Below are positions 32,825 through 45,425 of a stretch of DNA of 64,000 bases, piece by piece. Made by a program: the position numbers and the translations under genes. The first letter of the stretch is position 1; every line of letters starts with the position of its first letter. The stretch is from assembly GCA_009602725.1 (NCBI GenBank), contig WELB01000053.1:127387-191386 (forward strand), written 5' to 3'. Under the pieces are notes generated by a model that saw only the letters and a program-made list of their open reading frames with translations, had not been told where the DNA came from and did no database searches. The stretch is from Spirogloea muscicola. Taxonomy: Eukaryota > Streptophyta > Zygnematophyceae > Spirogloeales > Spirogloeaceae.

Positions 32825-34836
32825 GTGCCGAGTCGCCGCACCACTGGGCCGGCACGGCACTCGGCGCCCGCCCCAGGCACGTCAGGGCGCGACGGGCGAG
32901 CCGGCTCGGCCTCCCATCTATTCGGTGGCCAGCGAGACGGCGGAGGGGCCCACTCCCCAACCCACACTACCTACCTGCAGCCATCGCCCCGCCGCCGCCG
33001 CTGCCGCCGCCGCCGCCTCCGCCGCTGCAAGCCGCCGGCGGGGGGGGCGACGGCATCGGCAGGCGAGGACGAGGCCGCCGCCGCTGCCGCCGCCGCCGAC
33101 TCCGCCGCCGTCGCCGCCGGGAGCGGCCAGGTGACGCCAGAGGGCGGCGAGTCCGAGGAGGACGAGGAGGAGGAGGGGGAGGAGGGCCCGGCCGAGGACG
33201 AGCCGGACGCCGAGGCGGAGGCGGAGGACGGGCATCCCGCGCCCAGCTTCCAGGTCACGCCCGCCGTCGCGCTCAAGGAGCAGCTCGAGCTCGACAAGGT
33301 GCGCCACCTGGGGCTCTCCAATGCATGGCTGGCCAGGCGCTGCCGAGGCCTGCCAAGGCATGTCATGCGAACGCTAGCGGCCTTCCGCTGGGAGGAGCTG
33401 CAGCAGCGGCGATGGTCTCGTGGCAAATTGCGTCGGCAGACGAGCTCCCAGCACCCCGTTGCAGCTGACAAGCAGACTCTGGCTGGAGTCACTTGGTCAT
33501 GCGACCAGAACGGGCGAGCAGTACCCGAGCTGCTGCTCAGTGTTAGGATGTTGCGGGCCTTAGTAGTCGCGCGTCGCGCTCACCAGCACAATTGCGGCGC
33601 ACACCTGCGCAGGACGACGAGAGCCTGCGCCGATGGAAGGAGCAGCTGCTGGGCAGCGTCGAGCCGCTCTGCGAAGGTCAGAGAGACATGCAGCGCTGCC
33701 CTGCAGCACGGCCAGGTCACTGGGAGATTGTCAGCCAAGGCCAAGGGCTTCTGGCTGCCATGGCTTGGCCGCCGCTCGGCTTCTGCTCCAGCCGGCGGGC
33801 CGGCAGTGACAGCTAGCCTGCCTGGCCTGCAGGCACTGTGGAGCCTGAGGTGGACTTCCGGACATTGCGCATCCTTGTCGACGGTCGGAAAGACATTGAG
33901 CTGCCCCTCCCGAGCAAAGGCGCGCCTGAGGTAGCCAAGGAGGCAGCCGCCAAGGCGTCATTCGTGCTGAAGGAGCGGTCCAAATTTCGGCTGCAGTTTG
34001 CTTTCCATGTGCACAAGGAGCTCGTTGTCGGCCTCAAATACAACAACACCGTCTGGAAGAAGGGCCTGAAAGGTCGCCACCATTCTCCACATAATACCTT
34101 GCTAGTCTTGCTTCCTCCTCCATACTGCTGACCTTGATTGAGCTCCTCAGTTTATGATGCTTCTTCTCGGGACCCTAGCGTTGCACTTCGGTCGCAGTTG
34201 CAGCTCTCATGAGGGTGCTAGAGTGACTATGTTGGGTTGCTGTTGCAGTGGACAGCCACAAGGAGATGCTCGGCGTATTCAGCCCGCAGGAGGCGCCATA
34301 CACACATGTAACAGAAGAGGAGCTGACTCCCCACGGGCTGCTTGCACGCGGCACCTACTCGGCCAAAACCACTGTGCGTCTGCCAGCAGCTATCTTACTG
34401 CTGCCTGATACTGTGTGTCGGTCAGGATGGGGCAGTCATTGTGGGCTTTCATGCACCTTATGAGTCGTCTTCATGTGCATGAGAGTATGATATAGATGCG
34501 TGAGGTTTCCACGGGGGATGCAGGTGGGCACCCACAGGAGACACTTAGTTGCATTGCCTCTTCTGCAGACTTGCACTACCTCCTGTCCCACTTGGAATGG
34601 CATAGTTGCCTTGTGCCTGCGAGCAATTTGGCTGAAGCGGGTGGCCACAGGCTCTTAATTGTCAATGTGTCAGCTTCGTGCGTCAAGTCGTCACTTTTCA
34701 GAGGGCACATACAGATGGCTTCCTGACATTTTCCTGCTTTGTGCAGTTTACGGATGACGATGGGCGGTGCTATTTGTCCTATTCCTACACGTTCAAGATC
34801 AAGAAGCAGTGGCCCGAAGACGCACCGGCCTCTTAA
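32825..34836 (+). CDS. Rho GDP-dissociation inhibitor (5' end unresolved)
   Basis: Five exons: open frame to 33298, then 33613-33676, 33833-34072, 34249-34373, 34747-34836. After an Ala-rich and very acidic N-terminus (EEDEEEEGEEGPAEDEPDAE) comes the N-terminal arm, VALKEQLELDK then DDESLRRWKEQLLGS, and the immunoglobulin-like fold that takes up the prenyl group (FRLQFAFHVHKELVVGLKY, MLGVFSPQEAPYTHVTEEEL, LLARGTYSAKTTFTDDDGR, ending PEDAPAS). RhoGDIs extract Rho/ROP GTPases from membranes and keep them GDP-bound in the cytosol. The first exon's frame has no ATG: the listed left limit is only where the frame opens. Either an upstream exon supplies the start or an indel in the G run at 33040-33047 breaks the frame. 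Confidence 0.92.
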
Positions 34837-35459
34837 TTTCCTTAGCATCCGGGCCCAACGTTTCCTTCCCTTTCTTTCTTAAGCGCTAGGCTCCCGTGCA
34901 CTTAGTCAGCATCTTACAAAGTCCACAGAGAATCTTGAGTGCAGGCACTGATTGTATATCCGTGCCTCGCTTCTGTCCCCTGCTTGCACCATCACCAATG
35001 CCTGTTGCTATCTGACAGCTTTAGTTGTCGAGTTCGGCAGATAGCAGGTGCAGAGCAGGTGCCTGGCAAATCTGTTGCTGCAATGCCGGCGGGCATCACG
35101 AGGAACACTGCTGCATACTGCCAGAGCACTTGTAGAGATTCGTAGGACTGCAAATGCTCGGGGATGAGGAGCTGACAGGGGAAGTTCAAAGTCTTTGCTG
35201 ATGATGGTGTTTTGAGTTGGAAAAACACCGAAAGATTCGAATGAATTGACCTCACTATTTCTGTCAAGAAAATGGCGCCTCATGTAGCCCAAGTGTGTCC
35301 TGGGAAAGGTCAATATGAATCATTTGATTGCCTGCATTATGGCAGCAAGGAGCCAACTACTTGGGTCGTTCATAGACCTGTACATACTATTTGTGAAGGT
35401 GGCCAGCTGCGTGCAAGGAGGTGGTCCTGCTGGAGGTAGTCTGTGACACGATTGGGCTT
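34837..35459. other. Convergent 3' UTR spacer
   Basis: Between the stops of RhoGDI (+) and the TBL gene (-). No other feature seen. Confidence 0.4.
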
Positions 35460-37375
35460 TCACAAGCTTGGCTCGTGCTGCAGCATGTTGTACACAATTT
35501 GCATCCATGTGTCAGTGACACCTACAAAATTCATCATGTGCACACGCTGGATTAGGATGGTTAACAGTTGGAGTAAGTGCAAGCGAGGCATGTGGGCAAG
35601 TACATGCTCTACTTTGTATCAGCCTCACCGTGAGGAGGCATAACCGCGGGCGTGTAGATTGCACCAAAGGGTGTTCACACCCTGGATCTAGTGACTCGTC
35701 AAAGAGTAGGCTATGCAGTTGCTCAAGGAGCCTGCCTAGCAAGCAACAGGAGACAGACACCTGCAGGGCACCAGTGCGTGCAGTCGTCCTGCTGGCCGCG
35801 GGGCAGGCGGCCGCCCTTGACACCCCAGTTTGCAACATGCGAATCCGGACGGTACAGTGAGAGGTACGTGATATCGGCGAGGCGTAGTATGGACCCGCTC
35901 TTGGTGACCTCCTTCTGGACTGCCAGCAACTTCTGCAAGCCGGCGACCTTCCAGAATGCCGCAGTCTGCAAACACGGCGCGCACCGCGACAATCAGTGGT
36001 TAAGCTACTGAACTACTACTAGTCAGCAAGTTTACTGTCAACATCAGCACACTTTGATACATGACTGCTGTGCGGGGGTTGAGGGTCGTGCCTGCTTGCC
36101 ATTGAGCGGCTCACTGCGTTCGCACACAGAGCCCTTGGCGCTGTAGGCACCAGCGAGGCCGCGATGCGAAGGCGAGACACTGAGCAGGATGGGCACGCCC
36201 CGGAACCGCTTGGCCGTTAGGTACGCCTTCACAGTGTTCAGCGCCATGCTGTACGCGGTGAGGCTATCGAGGTTGGGCCGGTAGTGCCGCTTGACGTAGT
36301 AACGCACGTACGGCGCTGGCAGGAACCAGTTCGACGCCTGGAAGATCATGACGCTGGCACGCGGGACGAAGAAGGTCCAGAGGGAGTCGGGCCGAGTGAC
36401 GTCGGTGGCCGCCGTGACCGAGGCCGGGTGCGAGAGCTGCTGCGTGAGAAAGTTGGAGAAGACTGACACCACGCGCATGTTGTACTTCTTGCTCTGCGCA
36501 CGGCGACGGACAGGACGCGCATCAGCTTCCGCCTCCGCGAACGCCATTAGACAGTCACCACCCAGCAACAGCGCGCAGTCAGGCGTGTGCGAGTCGCCCA
36601 CCGCTCACCATCACGCCGCTGTAGGAGTGGCCGTTGATGCTCCCGGTGAACGCAGTGAGGGGCACGCGGGCGTTCACCATGCACACCAGCGATGTGCTGA
36701 AGTCCTTGGACACCGAGTCGCCGACGACCACGATCAGCTGCCACGCAGGAGCGCCGCCACTATTGTGTTGACTATGCCTAAGCCTACTCAAGCTAAGAGA
36801 CAGGATGTATTCCAGCAAACCTCAGTAGGTTTACAATCACTGCTAACGGAATACGCCAAGTGCAGCCAAGCGCCCAGTCACGCAGCCTTCCCACTCGTCA
36901 AGATTGCAGGCCCTGTCATGCCAGCGCCATCACGGCCAGCCGGCGGCACCTCGGGCTCCGCAAGGGCATACCTTGTTACGCATGCGCTCCGCGAATGCAA
37001 TGGGATTGAACTGCGACAGCTCGCACTTGGTGGGCTGCGCAGCACGCCGCACCACGAGCCGTCGTCAGCGACGAAGCGAGAGCGGCAGCGCAGGCGCTGC
37101 GCCCACATCAGCGCCAAGCCAAGTGGGCGAAGCTGCCCCGCTCGTCGGGCGGTCGCTTCTGGGCGCCCAGCAGACCTGCCACTCCTGGCGCTGGTACTGG
37201 GTGTCGGGGCGGCCATGGCGGTCGCAGTTCTCGGTGCTGCGCACGAAGGGGCAGGTGAAGCCCGTGTAGAGCGGCCGCGCGGACGTGGCCCGCCACTCGC
37301 CGGCCGTGTAGTCGCACAGCGCCGCGCCCGCGGCGGCGGCGCCTGCCGGCAGCGCCAGCAGCGCCGCCAGGAGCG
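35460..37375 (-). CDS. Trichome-birefringence-like (PC-esterase) protein, partial
   Basis: Six exons from the gap edge: 37375-37176 (5' incomplete), 37034-36972, 36737-36609, 36493 to 36053 or 36092, 35965-35761, 35521-35460. It starts inside a hydrophobic signal anchor (LLAALLALPAGAAAAG). The TBL domain follows, CDYTAGEWRATSARPLYTGF, CPF, GRPDTQYQRQEWQ, CELSQFNPIAFAERMRNK. The PMR5/PC-esterase part has the GDS motif (VVVGDSVSKDF) and the DxxH motif (DDCTHWCPAGVTDTW). Plant TBLs O-acetylate Golgi polysaccharides using this Ser-His-Asp set. Exon 4 can end at GT (36053) or at a GC donor (GGCAAGCAG|GCACG, 36092); both keep phase. The last exon is only 62 nt, and the join restores the normal PAGVTDTW context. 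The N-terminus and promoter lie in the N gap. Confidence 0.9.
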
Positions 37376-38099
37376 NNNNNNNNNNNNNNNNNNNNNNNNN
37401 NNNNNNNNNNNNNNNNNNNNNNNNNNNNNNNNNNNNNNNNNNNNNNNNNNNNNNNNNNNNNNNNNNNNNNNNNNNNNNNNNNNNNNNNNNNNNNNNNNNN
37501 NNNNNNNNNNNNNNNNNNNNNNNNNNNNNNNNNNNNNNNNNNNNNNNNNNNNNNNNNNNNNNNNNNNNNNNNNNNNNNNNNNNNNNNNNNNNNNNNNNNN
37601 NNNNNNNNNNNNNNNNNNNNNNNNNNNNNNNNNNNNNNNNNNNNNNNNNNNNNNNNNNNNNNNNNNNNNNNNNNNNNNNNNNNNNNNNNNNNNNNNNNNN
37701 NNNNNNNNNNNNNNNNNNNNNNNNNNNNNNNNNNNNNNNNNNNNNNNNNNNNNNNNNNNNNNNNNNNNNNNNNNNNNNNNNNNNNNNNNNNNNNNNNNNN
37801 NNNNNNNNNNNNNNNNNNNNNNNNNNNNNNNNNNNNNNNNNNNNNNNNNNNNNNNNNNNNNNNNNNNNNNNNNNNNNNNNNNNNNNNNNNNNNNNNNNNN
37901 NNNNNNNNNNNNNNNNNNNNNNNNNNNNNNNNNNNNNNNNNNNNNNNNNNNNNNNNNNNNNNNNNNNNNNNNNNNNNNNNNNNNNNNNNNNNNNNNNNNN
38001 NNNNNNNNNNNNNNNNNNNNNNNNNNNNNNNNNNNNNNNNNNNNNNNNNNNNNNNNNNNNNNNNNNNNNNNNNNNNNNNNNNNNNNNNNNNNNNNNNNN
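37376..38099. other. Assembly gap, 724 N
   Basis: The run of N separates two head-to-head genes, both of which lose their first exon in it. ORFs predicted across this stretch are meaningless. Confidence 0.99.
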
Positions 38100-38165
38100 C
38101 GCGGCCGGGCGCCGCCGCCGGCAGAGCCGCCGTGACGGGCGCCGGGTGCTGCGGTGCGCGGGCAG

Positions 38166-40081
38166 GCCGGCTGTACGCGCTGGAGGAGGGGATGCGCATC
38201 GAACCACGGGCGCGTACCAAGGACACCGGCGCGCTCCTCCGCTCCCTCGTCGCCCAGCTTGAGAAGGTGGGCTGCCGCCGCCCATGGCGGGCCCCGCCAC
38301 GACGGCTGCGCTCGACGCCGCGGCGAGGGCCTGTGCCCGCGGCTCGACGTTTGTGGGCGGTCGTGGCTCAGAGGCCAGCGGCAGCCCAACTCGCCGCCCC
38401 GCGCAGTGCCGGCAAGGACTGGCAACGTCCGTCGAGGCTGTGCCGGGGTGACTCACGGAGGCTGCGCGACTCCCGCCGCGTGTGCGTGTGTTGCGTGCGG
38501 GCGGCCAGGACAAGAAGTTGGTGAAGCTGGGCGGCGACGACGGCAAGTACATGCAGGGCTTCGCGGAGCAGGTCTTCGCCAAGGCCGACAAGCAGGACCG
38601 CGACGGCCGCGCCGACCTGTGCGGGGCACCCACCATTCCCGCCTCGCTTTGGTGGAGTTGCTGCTCAGTTGCCGGTCTTTGGCAAAGGAATGCGATGCTC
38701 AATGCTTACTGACGTAGCCCAGCTGCCAGCTTTCCTAAATATAATAGCTAATTAGTAGTCGTAGCTTAATTGCTAGTTGATGCAGCTATCTAGCTGGCAT
38801 CTGGTTGCAGGACCACCGCCAAGACGTTCAAGGCAGCCAGCACCTTCATGGACGTGCTGCGACAGTTCGGGCCGCTCTCCACTGAAGTTCGTCTCTCTCC
38901 CTTCCTCGCCGCGCTTGGCATTGCCGTCCAAGGCCAGATCACTCCATGATGAAGCACAGTGGGTTTGCGACTCTGCTACAGATTGAGCAGAAGCGCAAAT
39001 ACGCCGTGTGGAAGGCGGCGGACATCTTCAAGGCCATTGGCGAGGGCCGACGGCCAGTGGCAGGGCCGCCGCCGCTGGCGGATGGCATGGACGATGCCAC
39101 GCTCCTCTCCGAGCTGGTCAGCCACATGCTCTTCGCCCTCGTCAAGCGCTCTTCTGTCAGCAGCACTACCGACTGAAGACTGAGCAATGCTGAGTGTTGT
39201 GTGCTGAGTGATGTCCGCAGGAGCTGCCGCCAGACACATTTGCACAGCCGGTCCAGCCGCCAGGCGGCAGCCTTGAGCAAGCAGGCGATGCGCGCGCACC
39301 AGACCCAAATCGGGGGCAGTCGCCGACAGTCGACGAGCCGCCTGCGACCAGACCGCAGGCGATGCTGCGGCCTGGCACGCCACCAGGAGGCGACGACATC
39401 GACCTGCCGTCAGCACCGACGTTCGCTTGGCAATCTCCTAGCCATGCAACCCTGCACCCTCCAACATACGGCCACAACTTGCAGCCGCCGCCCGGCTCCA
39501 TGGACCACGCCGCACAGCCGTCATCCCAGCCACAGACAAGCCCTTCCTTAGCAGCGTCGTCGCTGCACCCGTCATCCTACGCACGGCCATCGTCGACGGT
39601 TTCCCCACCACTGACCTCGATCTATCCTCCCGCGGGGTTCCCCACGGGCGGCTATCCGAGCTTTGCTCAGTCTCCCCACTCTCCTTCACCTCTGCCACCG
39701 TCGGCCTTCCAGCCATCAGCGCCGGGGTATCCAGAGTCGCCGTCGTTGTCGTTCTCCTACCTCGTCCAGAGTTCGCAAGGCACCTCCGCAACCCAGATGA
39801 GCAGCCCGTCCCCTGCTGCGGCTCCTTTGCATTTGCGGGCTGCCAGCATGCCAAGCACGGCTGCGAGGGTGGCCGCCGGAGCAGCGATGCATGCCAATGG
39901 GGGCACCAGCGGCCTGCCGCCTATTGCAGCGTACGATAGCTCATATCAGCCGCCCCCTGAGAAGGTCGTGGATGCGCACAAGGCCGCTAGGTTTGCAGTA
40001 AGCGCACTCGCCTTTGATGACATCCCCACTGCTGTGGCATACTTGCAGCAGTCCTTGGAGCTGCTCACCAGGCCCACGTAG
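38166..40081 (+). CDS. VTA1/LIP5-like ESCRT regulator, 5' partial
   Basis: Exons 38166-38266, 38509-38618, 38811-38886, 38982-39116, 39221-40081, with at least one more in the N gap. The first visible codon completes the usual C of the 'YYCRLYA' motif (RLYALEEGMRIEP). The N-terminal MIT-like domain continues with KYMQGFAEQVFAKADKQDRD, TTAKTFKAASTFMDVLRQFG and KYAVWKAADIFKAIGEGRRP. A Pro/Ser-rich linker of some 230 residues leads to the C-terminal VSL domain (KVVDAHKAARFAVSALAFDD, AYLQQSLELLTRP). VTA1/LIP5 binds Vps4 through VSL and ESCRT-III proteins through the N-terminal domain, stimulating Vps4 in endosomal sorting. The linker is long but ordinary for plant and algal members. Confidence 0.94.
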
Positions 40082-40624
40082 TAGCAGTACTTTGACATGT
40101 AGCAGCTGCTGCAGCAGTCAAGTCTATACTCTACAATGCATCAAGCACGCGGACACAAAACGTGTGTCTGCTTGTTGCATTTTGCACAGGGATGTTGACC
40201 TTCTATTGAGCCTCATCAGCCAGCCGTTGATGGCCAAGACGTGAGAGTTTGGCAGCAATTGGCAGGTTACCACATTCTGTCTCATATATTTGCAGTGCTG
40301 GATGAGCTCCTTGTTCTTGCTTGAAGGTCATGCAACTTCCCCGTGGAAGCAGCTATGTACAACGTCATACCAAGGGTGTGCAGTAATCAATGAAGCTATT
40401 GTTTCTAGTGGCATGCACGGCCAGCTTCAAGACCTCAGTCAGCCTTTCATTCAAGTTGTCGCATGCAGGCAGTCTTACTGACGGCCATCGTCAAGTATAT
40501 ATCGCTGGCTGCGGGAACCAGTGGTAGAACCTTAGGTGCACAAGCGTCACAAAGAATAGTCAACTTTCCACTCTGAGCTTGCAATTAGCCTAGTTGAGCT
40601 GCACTACCTCAAGGAAATCTTCAA
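40082..40624. other. Convergent 3' UTR spacer
   Basis: Between LIP5 (+) and PheRS (-); nothing else seen. Confidence 0.4.
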
Positions 40625-43600
40625 TCAATCTGCAGCCTCCTCTCGAACTTTGTCCTACAAGCAATCAAAGCAGGTCATCAACAAGCAAGCAAGTGCACAC
40701 TAAGTAATCTGAGAAAGAGATGCACTCAAGGAAGTGGCCCCAGGCAGTTGTTGAGGGCTCTCACAAGGCCCTATCTTTGCTTCTTTGATCTTTGCCTGAA
40801 ATTTATCTTCTGGAAGCCCTCACCTGCATTGCGTTGACCTCCTCGTCAGTGAGAGAGCGCTCCATGGATCTGTAGGTTATCCTGTAGCAATGGCTTGTCA
40901 TGCCCTTCTTGTTGGTGAAGTCATCAATCAGCTTCACCTGCGAGAAGGAATTCTCTGCTACACATAAGCCCACCATAGAGCACCAATATATGCTGCGGGC
41001 AGTATGTAAAATAAACTTGAGAGCAGAATGTGGAGAGCAACAGTAAGACAGTGAGACAACAGCGCAGCTTGTACTAGCGTCAGATGAAGTCACCTGCTCA
41101 ACAAGATCGCCAGCAACACCCCTGACAACCTCGCAGAGATTGTTTTCAGTAAAGGCATCACTTATCCAGAAGCTCATATCCTTGTAACAGGGTGGGTACT
41201 GCGTCCAGATAAGCAAGCGGGACAATTTAGGAGCTGCCAGGTCCACTTCGAGTGGCAATTGCAATCTGTGATGCAGTCACTGACCACATTCTTCAGATGG
41301 CAGCGCACGCAAGAGTGGGGTGCATGGCTATCTTATTGGCATCATTGACATCATGTTGCTTGACTGTGTCACTTCCTGGGTACATATGCTTGACCTGCTA
41401 ATTACTCTACTTTCATCACGACCACTTGTGAGGCAGTGTCTGCTATCAGCCGATGGAGGTCTAAGTTGAAAAGAGACTCCTGCCACGCTCTGAGGCACTA
41501 TGTAGATGAAGTAGAACTGCTTATGGACCTCAGCTGAGGCTGCATGAAACCTAATGATCATTTGATCTTTTGAGCATAATTTTCAAGGATCTAAGCTACC
41601 TGCGACTTGGCCATTTCAAGAGTTGACCAACTGCATCATCAGTGCTATGATACATCATTAAGTATGCGTTTCTCTCCTTGAAGTGGGAAGCGGACCTTGG
41701 AAAAAGGCTTGAACTTGGAGACCGCTTGTCCAACCTTAAACTGTGCAAGCAAGGAGACGATGCAGCCATTTTAGAATATAAGCAAGGGCAGGGATCAGAC
41801 ATTCAAGCCTGCGTGAACCCTTATCTTATGACTTATTTTGAGCTCTCGATATGCAAGACAAATAGCGGATGCATACCTGGCTTGTGAAACGCTTATCATT
41901 TGACCAGAACAGACGAATATCCGGAATGTCAAAAAGAACCATGGCCAGTCTCTCCAAGCCAAGCCCAAACGCCCACGCGATCTCGTTGTTCCTGCCACAG
42001 TTGGCCATGATAGCCTGCTCTGTGACCCCACATCCAAGAACTTCCAGCCACTCTCCCTGTGAGCAAAGCAAGCGAGCCAGGAACATAAGATCTGCATGTA
42101 TCGTGAACTCAAGAGTCTACATGTCCAAACTTCCAGATTCCAGATTTGTGATACCATACCCACACAGGAGATTGACTACTTATGACTATGGGGCATATTG
42201 CCAAAACCTCCAGTGTATGCTAAGACCACATGCCTCCTTTTGCAAGCGACCTAGATACGGGCACGTTGCTAAATCTTTTACTGTAAACGAGAACCATATG
42301 CCTCCTTTTTGCAAATGACCCAGGTACACAACTACTTTGTTGTGGAAGCAAGTCAAGGCATGACGCCTACTCATACCTGGAAGAAGATCTCAAGCTCATA
42401 CGAAGGATTTGTGAATGGAAAGTAACAATCTACCCACCGAAGCTCCACATCACCTGCAATGGGTAAGGAATAGAAAATTAGATTGTCAATGCTGCCTGGT
42501 GCAGCCCTCTAGACAGACCAGTAGCCAGACCAGCAACTGCTCCAAACAGCTTCAAAGGACTTCAGCTTCGAAGGCTTAGGCTTACACAAACAGGCACCGC
42601 TCTGCACTAAAGCAGTGGCAAGTTTCTTGCATATACATTGCTGCATTTGTCATTGTACGTCATTGTATGCTATTCCACTCCTTAGCCACGTTTCCAATTG
42701 CCTTGAATACATGGAGATTCATAGAGCAAGCAAGAACTATCTGATGTGGAAGTACTAAGCAATGAGGAAGACGCCTGCTAAGGCAAAATATGTATACCAA
42801 AGAGATGTCGAGCGAGTCCCTCAAGGGTCCGCTTGAGGTCGGCCGAGGCCATTGCAACCGCGTCTCCACCTTCTGCACTCCACTTGTCTAATTTGCGTAC
42901 ACGGAAACCCTCCATCTGCACAGACATATGCATTAGCTATTGACATCTACAAGCTGATCCCTAACAGCGAAATTTTAGAATTTTAATGGATCCCACAAGT
43001 GCTGCGGAAGCCTACAGAGAGGGATTTGAATAGAGACTACTACTGACTTGATGAAATACAGGGTAATGGGTTGCATCAATTGCATCCCGGCGATAGACGT
43101 CTCCAGTGATTAGGAAGTTCGTGTGGCCCTCTCGAAGCATCTGGGTCTGATGAGCACTGGTGTGGCAGCGCAGGACTGTGTCCTTGCTGACATAGTATGT
43201 GTCATTGTAGCTCCTGCTGACGTGATCCTCAGGCACAAGCACCTCATCAAAATTCTGCAACCAGATATTGCAGGTATTGCAATCATAAGTAAGGACCATC
43301 AAATAGTATATTTCCACAAACCCCACAGTGTTAAAATGATGCGCCATGCAGCTAAGTGCACTTTGCCAAGCTGCCGTTGGGTCCAGCAACTTACATACCG
43401 CCTTGACCGAGACAAGCGGGCTGAGGTTGTCGAACTTGAGATACTTGCCCGGGAACGCCTCGTCGAAGTACCGGTAAATCTCATTCTTGAGGATGGCCAG
43501 CGGGTGGTCCTCCCGCTGGTGCAGCTGCATGCCTATCTTGGAGAAGATGGTGTCCGAGACGTTGTTCGCGGGATCCTCCTCCCGCACGACCTCTGTACGC

Positions 43601-44111
43601 AATGGACAAAGCATTTGACTGAGCTTAGCGACCGATAAGCAATCAAGCAACCGTTTGACGAGTGGCTGACCTGATGTGCTTCTCCATGCCAAAGCTGAGC
43701 ACCAATGGCCGCCTCAGCCAGTGTGGCCGGCAGTGGCCTGAGAGACCGAACAAAGTCAGCGGCTTGTGCACTTGGAAGGATCTCTATCTCACCGTCTCGG
43801 GACAGCGTTACTGCGGCAGGGGCGGCCGTGGCTGCCGAGGTGTGCGCGGCCTGTTGCACGAAACTCCGCCTCGGCGCTATCCGGTGGAATCGAACGCCGG
43901 CCGCAAGTGGCACAGAAATCTTGAGGCTCTGAAGTGTAGGTTGCAGTGACGGCGCCTTCCTGCCGTCGGGCGCGGCGGCGGCGGCGGCGGCGCCAGCGCC
44001 AAGGATGCGGTCGCGGCGCCACTTCCGGTGGCCGGCTCCGACGACCAGCAGCTCTCGCGCCCGGCAGGCCGCCATCGCGAGCGCGGCNCGGCCGAGCTCA
44101 GCGGCGGCCAT
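40625..44111 (-). CDS. Phenylalanyl-tRNA synthetase, organellar
   Basis: Ten exons: 44111-43772, 43592-43399, 43254-43048, 42915-42798, 42453-42377, 42056-41877, 41740-41696, 41198-41094, 40937-40824, 40654-40625; 469 aa, all phases agree. The N-terminus (about 90 residues, rich in A, R and S, few acidic) looks like a plastid or mitochondrial transit peptide. The catalytic class II core has [20 protein letters not shown], motif 2 with [40 protein letters not shown] and motif 3 [19 protein letters not shown]. The C-terminal anticodon-binding (FDX-ACB) domain has [14 protein letters not shown] and ends [15 protein letters not shown] plus a last exon of 9 codons. This is the monomeric organelle type, charging tRNA-Phe. 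The N at 44088 falls in a CGN codon and does not disturb phase, so here it stands for exactly one base. Confidence 0.97.
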
Positions 44112-45425
44112 GGGGCGTGGCCATGGCAGTGGCGGGCGCGACGTCGGGCTGCCAGGTCCCTGGCGCCGTCGGGTGACGGCACACGACCCCACTGAACGAG
44201 ACGGGCACAGAAGGCTTTGGGCGACGCTCTCCCAAGTGGGACGGCGGGTCGACCACCCCGTCGGCTGGCGAGCGGCCAGCCACGACGGCTTAACGAGCTG
44301 GGGCGCCTCACAGTCGCTTCGCAGAACCGGGCCGCAGTGCCCTCGACTGGTAGCACGCCTGTGAAGGCCGGCCTAGGCGCACCTAGATGGTGGGAGGTGG
44401 GTGCTCGTGATACACCATCGAAGCCTCCGGCCGAGAGATGCCATGCCCAGCAGCTGAGTTTAGCCTCTCAAGCCATCGGCCGCTTGCTGCTTACGCTGGC
44501 CGCCTTGCTCACTCTTACAAACTTCTGCCGACAATGGCGGCCTTGAGAGCTGCTGCTTCTCCGCCTCTCGGGCTACTCCTTGATGGTCAGCCGAAGGCTT
44601 TGATCTAGCAGAGGCTGCCATGTCGATAGATGTTCTCATCTCGGAGGTGCTTACATGCTTGCAATGCTCTAAGTCACCGCCCACAATGCCTACTCTGAGA
44701 TTCACCCGCATTGTGCAGAGTGAGGCGTTGTGGACTTCATCTCACTCTTGGCACCTGAACCCAGTGCTGAAGTTCAGCGGTCGGGTTACAAGCATCTCCA
44801 CCACAAGTATTTGTAATTGGTGTGTCACTGTCTCCAGCCAACCCACCAGCCACAGCAACACGAAATGTCTACTAGTAACTCACTACTCCTGCCTACCACA
44901 GCTTCATGTCTCTTAGACTTGACCATGATTCAGAACTCTGTACTCGGAAAAAGATCATAGCGTGCGCTTGCAGCAAATTTAGCCTTTGCACACTGCTCTA
45001 GCAACGACCTGGACTGTACGTTGCAAGAAGCACACACATCTATACCTCTGGAGGGTCCACCATCCCACGAGCACCAAGACAATTTGTCTATGAATGATGT
45101 CAATGGGTCTGCAATACCCAGTGAAAAGGGGGGACAGCGGCCCTTGGCAGTGGATAGTAGAGCAAGGACTAATTTGCAAAGGATCAGCCAAAAAAGAGCT
45201 GGTTTGGTACTCTTGTCAGCTCTGTTGCCATGGTGGCGGCTAAAAGCCACTGCCACCTTGAAGTGCTTCGAAGCGGCTGATTTCAGTAAGTGTGCACCAG
45301 CAAATGGCGGACCATCAAATCCGTCCAATAAAAATGGGCACATGCCTATGCCGTGTGGGCCTAATCTATCAAATTCCCTCTTACAGACTATGACACAAGA
45401 TGCCATGTATGTTGTGGAACAGCCA
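44112..45425. other. Spacer upstream of PheRS
   Basis: GC-rich near 44112-44300 (promoter side of PheRS), then the 3' UTR side of the DUF547 gene. No further gene recognised. Confidence 0.4.

Noticed and set aside
36348-38702. Several ORFs of 370-595 codons crossing 37376-38099
   Set aside because: They owe their length to the run of N and have no biological meaning.
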